Shown piece by piece: positions 56,885-64,000 of a DNA stretch of 64,000 nucleotides. Origin of the DNA: Euborellia annulipes (Eukaryota; Arthropoda; Insecta; Dermaptera; Anisolabididae). Position numbers and translations under genes: made by a program. The notes beneath the pieces were generated by a model. It made no database searches. It had not been told where the DNA came from and saw only the letters and a list, made by a program, of their open reading frames with translations. Each line of letters opens with the position of its first letter. Positions within the stretch are counted from its first letter, which is position 1. Location: assembly GCA_023213315.1 (NCBI GenBank), contig JAKCPI010002902.1, positions 59,913 to 123,912 of the forward strand. The letters run 5' to 3'.

Positions 56885-57585
56885 CTTATGATTATGAGAA
56901 AGCTAAACAGCTAAACTACTCAACTTATAAACCGATTAATTAATCTCTTTACTACGCTAATTAATAAAAAATAATAAAAAATTTTGTGAGTCACAAATTT
57001 CACGAATTGGAGTTCAAGTTTACAACATTTAGAAATAATATCAAGTAAAATTAGCTTAGGTCTCATTTTAAAATTATAATAAAGCCTGTTTTAAAGTCAT
57101 TATATATACCTATATGACAATCAAAAATAACATGTATTCCATGAAAATATACATATGTATACCACATACAACATAGATAAATAATTGAAAGAATTTTATT
57201 TATCGGCTCAAACATATTCCATCTAAAACAAAAACAATTAATAGATAAAGAAAAAAAGAAAAAATTTAAAGACCCGGAAATATTAAATCATGAGGGATCG
57301 ATGAAAATTTAAAAGGGTTGAAAGAACTCGAGAATTCGATTGGAGGTCAAGAGACAATACTGACGAACAGAGACAGAGGCTAGGCGGACTTATCGAAATC
57401 AAACAGGAAGAACTGCGGGTCAAAAACCCACAAAATATAACTGAAATAAATTATTAAATATTGAATGCACTTTAAAATTCAGTAAACAGAGATGAAAAAT
57501 ATTTGTCAAAAAAGAGCGCATCTTTTCGTTTTGTGATCAAACAAGAGGGTGAAGAAAATAGCAGGATAATAACAGGAAAGTTTCA
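56885..57585. other. no gene seen
   Basis: AT-rich sequence without recognised features. Confidence 0.4.
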
Positions 57586-57589
57586 GTGA

Positions 57590-57715
57590 CGTCATTTCAG
57601 TTTTTGCTCGGTGGGGCCAAAAAATTTTATTACTTCCTGTGCTACTTAATTTATATTAATTAATATTATTTAGGCCTATACCATCCTCTATACTTATTTG
57701 TGCGTTTGTTTGTAT
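57590..57715. repeat. small hAT-like MITE, third copy, head only
   Basis: CAGTGACGTCATTTCAGTTTTTGC matches the CAGTGGCGTCATTTCA heads of the 10.5 and 23.9 kb copies for about 30 bp, then diverges. Confidence 0.5.
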
Positions 57716-57721
57716 GTAGGG

Positions 57722-57842
57722 GCAGTGGCGTAGCGATAATAAAAATAAAAATTATCCAATTTTTTTGTTTTGCGGACCATTTGGCGCTTCTTTGTGAGTA
57801 GCGCCCGGGGCATGATACCCCTTCCCCTAGCTACGCCACTGC
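57722..57842. mobile_element. tiny TIR element, GGCAGTGGCGTAGC ends
   Basis: GGCAGTGGCGTAGC and GCTACGCCACTGCC are perfect 14-bp inverted ends around about 90 bp. CAGTGGCGTAGC is a common hAT-type end; no clear target duplication was seen. Confidence 0.7.
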
Positions 57843-57844
57843 CT

Positions 57845-58185
57845 CGAGGGCAAACCTATGTTCGGTGCAAAAGAAGCATTTACCCTTTTTGTAAGAAACT
57901 CGAGTTGGATTCGAGGAGCCCAGATGGTCACTTGGTTTTTAATTATTAATTATTAAAAATATACTAGATAAAAAAATTAAAATGTTTATGAGTCAAAAAA
58001 ACACGAAATTAATTAACTACTGAAACAAATGGAATGAAAATAAAAATAAATATTTTAAATTTGGTTGAAAAAGAAAAAAAACAATATAAAATTATAGTAA
58101 AAATAAAAATCAAATATTTTTTTTAAACAAATGTTTTGATAATTTTTTATTTTTATTATTAACTCTTAAGGTGCAATTCCTTTGT
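57845..58185. other. no gene seen
   Basis: AT-rich sequence. Confidence 0.4.
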
Positions 58186-58189
58186 AAGG

Positions 58190-58380
58190 ACTGAAACGGC
58201 AAGAGACGCGCGTCTATAGCCTCTAATGACTGCTTCTGTGTAAATGAATGGAAGTCATTCCTGGCGCGTCTGTAGCGACGCGACAAAAGCGACTGAAACG
58301 ACACTAGCGACTGGACTGCTACTATGAGCAGTCAGAGTCGTAACTGTCGCTCGCCGCCATTTTCCCTCCGGTCCACCACT
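58190..58380. promoter_or_regulatory. GC-richer patch with GCCGCCATTTT motif
   Basis: Repeated GCGAC / CGCGTC steps form partial palindromes (GACGCGCGTC at 58206, GCGCGTCTGTAGCGACGCG at 58264). CGCCGCCATTTT at 58353-58364 matches the YY1/Pho element that often sits at start sites, read on the minus strand as AAAATGGCGGCG. Promoter function is inference; an inverted-repeat element is the alternative. Confidence 0.3.
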
Positions 58381-58485
58381 TTTTTTAAATATATTTCTGG
58401 CTTGATAAATAAAGAAAAAGTAAAAATGGATGATTCTAAATTAGTACGGTAGAACATGTTCGGCAAAAGTGATTACAAATTTTTT

Positions 58486-58576
58486 TACTTTCTCTTACCC
58501 GATATATGAAATATATATAGAGAGAAAGTATTGCGATCATGTCAAATATTCGATGTCGAGATTTTGATGAATATAC
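58486..58576 (+). repeat. family H, 5-prime end
   Basis: Complete hairpin (58486-58530), TTGCGATCATGTCAAA, TCGATGTCGAGATTTTGATG, then cut at AATATACTAGG where GGTCCGACCGAAAC begins a different repeat. Confidence 0.8.
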
Positions 58577-58579
58577 TAG

Positions 58580-59210
58580 GGTCCGACCGAAACAAGATTT
58601 TCAGCCGAAACCGGGCTCGCTATGCCTTTGCCCCGAGGGCCAGATGCGTCCGGGATCCAGCAACAAAAATACTGTATGCTAACAAAAATAAATGTTCAAA
58701 ATACTATGACAATTTAGTCATGTGTAAAAGTATGCTAGCCACGTCTCTTTCTCAGCCATAGAGTGTAAAATTTAGTATGTATATTTTATTAAAAATAAGA
58801 ATTTGTTTATATATTTATGTAGTATCCAAAATTGATTAGGTGATTAACTTGAAAAAAAGCATTTATAATTTAACTCTGCTCTTTTATGACAAAAGTTGAG
58901 ATATTCAAGCATTACTTTTTCCCATCCCTACGGATGTAATTATTTCCCAAAGGGATTATTCAAAGCCCCAAATAAGATAAATAAAAGAAAAATAAGATCA
59001 AATAAGATATTTGATCTCTATTCAAAGATTCTATTTCTGTCAAATCCAAATAAGGAGGCAGATTTGCAGGGCAGAAAAAATGAAAAAATAATAAGCCCCT
59101 AAAGTACTTAGAAATAAAATAAAATAATAATAATAATAATTTCGTAGATAAATATCAAAAGAAGCATCGTTTTATTTGAACCTTTAAAGAAAGCTTTAAT
59201 ATTTATCTTT
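58580..59210. other. no gene seen
   Basis: TAGGGTCCGACCGAAACAAG at 58577 is a plausible hAT-like end. The remainder is AT-rich with two unremarkable ORFs. Confidence 0.35.
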
Positions 59211-59218
59211 AATCTAGC

Positions 59219-59509
59219 TTCAGGTTACCAGACATCCCGCTCCAGGCGGGACAGTCCCGATTTTTAACAATTTGCTAGCATTGTTGATCAGTTGTTAGAT
59301 TGTTACTTATTGGCATTGGCGACGACGAAAACACTTTGGAACTGTCTCTCAGAGGATTCACATCGTAAAAAAAGTAAAAATAGATTACAATACTATTTTT
59401 GTGTTCTATGGAAATTTCTGTAGCACCATATAGACCAAATTTTTAATCAAGAACCCCCCCCCCCCGTCATTTGTGTTCCGCTTTACCAATGTTAAAATCT
59501 GATCCTCTT
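59219..59509. mobile_element. hAT-like MITE with exact 8-bp target duplication
   Basis: TTCAGGTTACCAGA at the left and TCTGATCCTCTT at the right, flanked by AATCTAGC (59211-59218 and 59510-59517). It is the reverse-oriented relative of 40877-41359, sharing the GTTCCGCTTTACCAATGTTA end and the ACAATTTGCTAG..GTTGATCAGTTGTTAGA region. A C-run interrupts it at 59454-59465. Confidence 0.85.
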
Positions 59510-59519
59510 AATCTAGCCT

Positions 59520-60240
59520 CTAAGCTTGAAGAATATATTGATATTTATAATTGTGCCCTACGGAGCAAAATTTAAAACAAGACTTTTTTTACTCAGGTAT
59601 GTTAAATTTTCTCAAAAACGAGGGAGGGCAATAGAACAGCGGCACGGTAAGCCGGGAATGGAATCTGACAGTTGCACATGAACGGAACGCATTTATGGGA
59701 GCCCCTATGAGCTAGGCAACCAAGTTTGAAATTGCAAGCGGACGAAGCACATTCCGATGCTTAGCTCGAGAGCTAGCCTAGCCCCCCCCCCCCCCCCCCA
59801 CATTCAAGTCTATTTTTTTCTTCTTAGAAATGAGAAAAATCTTTCAATTTCTTCACTGCTTAAAATAATTATTCTTTTTGAGCTGATTTATGTAAATCAA
59901 TTAGTCTGTAAGCCTTAAGGGATATTCCTTGCCAAACCGATGATCCCTTTTGAATTCGAGCCCTATGGCTGAAATTTTTACATGTCACATTATGCTACTA
60001 AAAACGTTTCTGTGAAATTTTTTCAAATTTTTTTACCAAAGCGAAAAAATCTTATGAATTAAAAAAAAAAAAAAAACTGTCGCTTTTTTCACACTCATAA
60101 CTAAAGACCGGACAAAAAAGCACAAAAATATAAAGAAGTGCTTAAAAAAGCATAAAAATCTTGAATAAAAAGTTGTTCAATAAGCATAAAATATGAAAAA
60201 AAAGCATTTCATAAGAAACTTTAGCAAAAAAGCTCCACTC
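59520..60240. other. no gene seen; C-run
   Basis: A C-run lies at 59782-59799. From 60100, repeated AAAAAGCA/AAGCATAAAA text may be the edge of an older repeat interrupted by the MITE that follows. Confidence 0.4.
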
Positions 60241-60244
60241 ATAC

Positions 60245-60610
60245 CAATGGCGGATATATCATGTAAAGAGAGTAATTACCCCCCACCCTGAGATTTGAGA
60301 AAATATTTTTTTTCTAAAATTACATTTTATTATGTAGAAAGATTCTCAACGAAGTTATTTCTTATCGAACTTGCTGCAGTTTCTTATCGTTTCACAGGTT
60401 TTCGGTGTCAAGAATAAAACAACATTTTATTTTTAATATAAAATTAAAAAAAAATTAATAGTTAAAAATTGTCTTTATATAAATTTATATATTCTAGTAA
60501 ACAAGCATAGAATGCAACTTTAAATTAGGGAAAGAGAAAGTCGTGTGATGTGCGATCAGTCACACCAGATTACCCCCTCAGCCCGAAAAACTTCTCTGGA
60601 TCCGCCCTTG
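60245..60610. mobile_element. GGCGGAT-type MITE, copy 2, uninterrupted
   Basis: CAATGGCGGATATATC at the left and GGATCCGCCCTTG at the right, 366 bp, with C-rich runs inside both ends. It includes the family H tip at 60533-60571. It is the reference for the split copy at 2-2581. The flanks do not show a clear 8-bp duplication. Confidence 0.72.
60533..60571 (+). repeat. family H, 3-prime tip inside the MITE
   Basis: GAGAAAGTCGTGTGATGTGC then GATCAGTCACACCAGATTA. The junction with the following C-rich text is shared with 2542. Confidence 0.75.
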
Positions 60611-60614
60611 CTAC

Positions 60615-61640
60615 TAAATTATGATATTATTACATTACTATTACTTTTTTCTTTTTAAAATAAACTTTTTAAATTAAATAAATTAGAGTTGTTTTGCCAA
60701 AGCTAACAAGCGCTAGATATTATGGCTTTATAATTCATATTTTAAGTGCATATTTGCTTTTAAAATCCATATTTTTTGGACATATTTCAGCCTTTTTTTA
60801 GTGCATATCGATCTGAGTCCTAATGATAAGGATCACGACCGCCGACCCCGCTTTGCGGGAATATAGCGAGGAAAGAAGAAGAAGATTAGGATTTTGACAG
60901 GAATAATAATATAAACAATCATCCGATTTCTTCATAAAATTGTAATAATCGATTTACTTAATTTCTCTTTGGTGTTTTTCTCTCTTATACTCATCATTGG
61001 GCCTTGAACTAGTGAGATTGTCACCTTATAATATCCACCATCTAATAGGGGATAGGCTACCTATGATCTGTGTAGTTGGCTTTGGTGAATAATGATGAAG
61101 TCACTCGAAAGTGACTCCATCATACATGAATATTAAATTCGCGCCCAGAGCTTGAAAGATACTATTAATATCTTTTTCATAAGCTAACTACACAGCAAGT
61201 AAATATATTAATTCTATAATCAGTTAAACTTTGATAAAAAATTACCATAAAGTTATTTATTTTCAATATTATTTTAAAATTCTTATTTATTATTCGCTTT
61301 CTTAAAAAAATTCGTACACGTATACATCTAGTAACTTACTGTATGTTACTGAATTAATGCAACCACCCAATAAATGAATTGATTAGTTTTTGTTTGCTGC
61401 TAGGCAACCAGAATAGTCAATTAAATATGAGCAAGTGGCTGCTTGCAGATAAAAATTAGGTGAGAGAAGAGAAGCGAAGCCTCAATCGAAATAAAGGCCC
61501 AATGCGAGAAACGTTTCGGCTTCACTTCTAAGTGATTAATGATGGCAGTGTGAATGATACATTGCCCCCTCCCCCTCTGTGGACAGAGGGGGGGCAAGCC
61601 AAAATCATATATTGTAATATATTATATTTATTAATGAATA
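60615..61640. other. no gene seen
   Basis: CCGACCCCGCTTTGCGGGAA at 60842 followed by GAAGAAGAAGAA resembles the end of a retroelement. AACGTTTCGG at 61510 is a faint Penelope-type scrap. Confidence 0.35.
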
Positions 61641-61694
61641 AGAGAAAAGGCAGCCAAAAGCAAAATAAAAGAAGTTTTTTTCTTTTTAGCTTTA

Positions 61695-61960
61695 TTGAGT
61701 ATCACTTTCGACGTTTCGGCCGATTTTTCTGGTCTTCTTCAGGACTTATTGTATACAATGTTTGCTTCGATCTTAAAAGCTCTTTGCAACTCCTAACATA
61801 TTGTTAGTGGGAACATTCGTCGGTTGGCATGGCTTCTCTCTCGATCCAGAAGTCATGCTATCCAACGAATGTTCGCACTAACAATATGTTAGGAGTTTGC
61901 AAAGCCCCCTTTAAGCTCGAAGCAAACATTATATCCGGTAGGTCCTGAAGAAATTAAGAA
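61695..61960. repeat. Penelope-type terminal region in inverted repeat
   Basis: TTCTTCAGGACTTATTG and ACAATGTTTGCTTCGATCTT on the left pair with AAGCTCGAAGCAAACATT and GGTCCTGAAGAA on the right; arms of about 90-100 bp with a short loop near 61830-61845. ACGAATGTTC and ACATATTGTTAG blocks are included in both arms. Confidence 0.8.
61710..61742 (-). ncRNA. minimal hammerhead-like motif (CTGAAGA..GAAACGTC)
   Basis: Minus strand: CTGAAGA (61736-61742), an imperfect GACC / GGCC stem, then GAAACGTCG. This is the layout of minimal type-I-like hammerheads described for Penelope-like elements, where stem III is only the ACGT of GAAACGTC. Likely weak or active only as a dimer. Confidence 0.5.
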
Positions 61961-62099
61961 ATCCAAGTAAAAAATGCATTTTTCACAAAAATGGCGATTT
62001 GGGGTTCTTAGGGGCCGAACTTCAAAAAATCTCAAAACCATGATTTTAGATATTCATTTACGGAAGCTTTTAGTGAAGAAAGAAAATTGATATTTTTTC

Positions 62100-62460
62100 T
62101 TGTTTAAAAGTTATTTAAAATCAAAAAATATTGTAAAAAAAACTTAAAAAAAATGCTTTTATTTAAATTGAACTAAAAAGAGAGAAATAATTTAATTGTT
62201 CTTGTTAAAATTGTTGAATATTTATGACTTAAAATAAAAGCGTGGGGCGCTCATTGATAGCTTAAGGAATTGTATATTCTAAGAGCCTCGGAATCACTTC
62301 GAAGCGCCCCACGCTTTTATTTTAAGTCATAAATATTCAACAATTTTAACAAGAACAATTCAATTATTTCTCTCTTTTAGTTCAATTTAAATAAAAGCAT
62401 TTTTTAATAAGTTTTTTATAATATTTTTATTTTAATCTTTTAAGTATTTTTACTTTTTTT
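62100..62460. repeat. long near-perfect palindrome
   Basis: Arms of about 145 bp (62105-62250 and 62303-62450) are almost identical in reverse complement; the inner 90 bp, with AAATAAAAGCGTGGGGCGCT against AGCGCCCCACGCTTTTATTT, differ at very few positions. The loop is about 52 bp. The high arm identity suggests a recent insertion or arm conversion. Confidence 0.93.
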
Positions 62461-62464
62461 ATTA

Positions 62465-63160
62465 TAGATACAGTATTAAAAAAAAAGAAAGGGAGGAAGC
62501 GTGAGGCTTCAAATAAAGTACCACATTAGTTTGGTCTATTTTGATAAAAATATCCATATCATTGTTGTCATCAAAAATGACCCTCAAGTATCAAATTTCA
62601 CACCGCTAGCTCATCGGGAAGTGTCCTAAACGAAGACTAAAAGTTGGTGACCTTGAAAGAGTAAGTTAAATAAAAGCATTTAAAATAAAAACTCGTCTCA
62701 TGTTTGACCGACCCTCGTCCCCTGAAAAAAATCCAAATAGATTGAAGAGATAGATCAACAGTGAAATCGAGAAATTGAACTTTTCGAACTAATATACATT
62801 TAATAACGAGCCATTTAAGTTGATTCAATCGACTAATCGCCAACTAATAATAAATTCCCCAATGAAATTATGATTGAAATATTCTAATACAAATAAGTTT
62901 AAAGAGAAAAGCAATAATCTAATTTATTTCCTATGCTACTTATTTCCTCCTTCATGTCATATTTTTCTGAGAGAGAACAAAAAATAAGTTGATTTTTCGA
63001 CATTGATTTTGTGTAAGGACAGAAAATAAGCACTTGGTGAATAACTAGCTGCTAAGCCTGCTTTAGCCTCTCAGATTAAATTACGCTTGTCACCTTAAGG
63101 TTATTTACTCTAATCTGAAGCCGGGAAGGATCTCCTATCATCTGTACTTATGCTCGAATG
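62465..63160. other. no gene seen; ACTAGC head near 63044
   Basis: AATAACTAGCTGCTAAGCC is a possible retroelement head. Otherwise AT-rich. Confidence 0.35.
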
Positions 63161-63164
63161 TTTT

Positions 63165-63561
63165 TACTTTCTCTTACGTCTATATTATGCTAATATATAG
63201 AGAGAGAAAGTATTGGATTCATGTCAAAAATAGATGTCGAGATTTTGACGGATATACACGTTTTGAGGTCCCCTGAATCCAAAAAAGTGGTTTTCGCGAC
63301 ATGGTCTGTCTGTGTGCGTGTGTCTGTCTGTAAACAAAATAAATCAAGAACGAAAAGAGCTAGGATGTTGAAATTTTATATTTAAGTTAGGCACCCCCAT
63401 GGGACGTGATACGAAGATTTTGAACAAAATCAGCCAAATAATACTAGTACTTTACTGATGTACTTTTTCAGTTTTTTTCGATTTTCTCAAAATTCACTAC
63501 AACGATTTTGATTAAAATTCAAAAATTAGATGTTCTTTAAAATGTATATTCTCATTTTGCC
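63165..63561 (+). repeat. family H, proximal half
   Basis: A good 5-prime hairpin (63165-63212), then GATTTTGACGGATATACACG, CCCCTGAATCCAAAAAAGTG, a GTGTGCGTGTGTCTGTCTG stretch, GAACGAAAAGAGCTAGGATG, ATACTAGTACTTTACTGATG and TGTATATTCTCATTTTGCC. It breaks at CAATTTTCCGGGGG. Confidence 0.85.
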
Positions 63562-63574
63562 AATTTTCCGGGGG

Positions 63575-64000
63575 AGAAACCCTCAGATCTTGAGCTGGAA
63601 GAAGGGTACCCCATATCCCTAGCTAGATTTCTAAAATAACTTAAAAGGTGGTTAATTAAAAGAAAAATAAATAAATTAAAATCAGTAATTTTTAATTAAT
63701 TTTATAATATTTATTAACTTTTGTTCAATCTCTGTTCAATATCTCGTAATTAAGTCCACAGTTCATCATAATTCGTTCTGATTTGTAATTATGCATAGTA
63801 AATTAATCAAATCCCCTCGCCAGCCATTATCCCTATTTAGCGTTATATGTCTGTACAGATAAACAAAATGAATTTGTGTGAGGGAAAATTTGCAGAATAA
63901 GAGCGAGGCTCACTTTTTTTTAATACTCGGCGCATTAAAATACTTAAATCAAAAATTTTTAACTCACTAAATGTATTTCGAAGTTTACTTTAAATTAAAA
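63575..64000. other. no gene seen
   Basis: AT-rich to the window end; AGAGCGAGGCTCAC at 63901 is a scrap of the foldback family at 48892. Confidence 0.4.

Noticed and set aside
1..64000. Bacterial insertion or endosymbiont-derived segment
   Set aside because: No long open frames, ribosome-binding sites or operon-like spacing anywhere; all coding traces are eukaryotic mobile elements.

Overview
The window looks like a stretch of animal nuclear genome that is mostly old transposable-element sequence. It is AT-rich and full of A/T and G/C homopolymers. It holds no operons and no intact gene that I can support. Every recognisable protein-coding trace is a mobile-element remnant: a mariner transposase fragment, two non-LTR reverse-transcriptase fragments, a Penelope-like reverse transcriptase and one repeat-type ORF, all broken. 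Mariner, Penelope, hAT, Harbinger and tRNA-derived SINE remnants together, plus an over-represented TAGGCCTA palindrome, suggest an invertebrate, most likely an arthropod and perhaps a crustacean. The species is inference, not something the sequence proves.

Layout. Bases 1-2.6 kb hold nested insertions: a GGCGGAT-type MITE is split by a hAT-like element with an 8-bp target duplication, which itself carries a nested palindrome. From 3 to 18 kb there are copies of an abundant family, here called family H, which has a hairpin at each end, together with a mariner remnant (4.4-4.75 kb), a small hAT element (10.5 kb), SINEs (12.0 and 15.2 kb) and a LINE fragment (12.8-14.0 kb). From 18 to 31 kb there is a decayed repeat ORF (19.1-19.9 kb), a Harbinger-like MITE (24.7 kb), a long-armed foldback (26.4 kb), a hammerhead-like motif and Penelope RT (27.2-27.9 kb), and a GC-rich patch with two CRE palindromes (29.9-30.2 kb). 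From 31 to 47 kb there are four more hAT-like elements, two of them with exact 8-bp duplications beyond the one at 31.1 kb, a second hammerhead-like palindrome (34.8 kb), a perfect AGGTCA inverted repeat (37.7 kb) and a pogo-like element of 1.9 kb holding tandem CREs and a minisatellite. From 47 to 64 kb there is a third hammerhead-like motif, a second LINE RT fragment, an inverted SINE pair, two GC-rich promoter-like patches (56.7 and 58.3 kb), another hAT element, a Penelope-type inverted terminal region (61.7 kb) and a near-perfect palindrome (62.1-62.45 kb).

No conserved functional system was found. The best leads are the hammerhead-like motifs in Penelope-type ends, the two-hairpin family H, the tandem CREs, the nuclear-receptor palindrome and the GC-rich islands, which could be promoters of genes lying outside the window. 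All repeat calls come from comparing stretches of the window with each other and from recalled family hallmarks; no database was searched.
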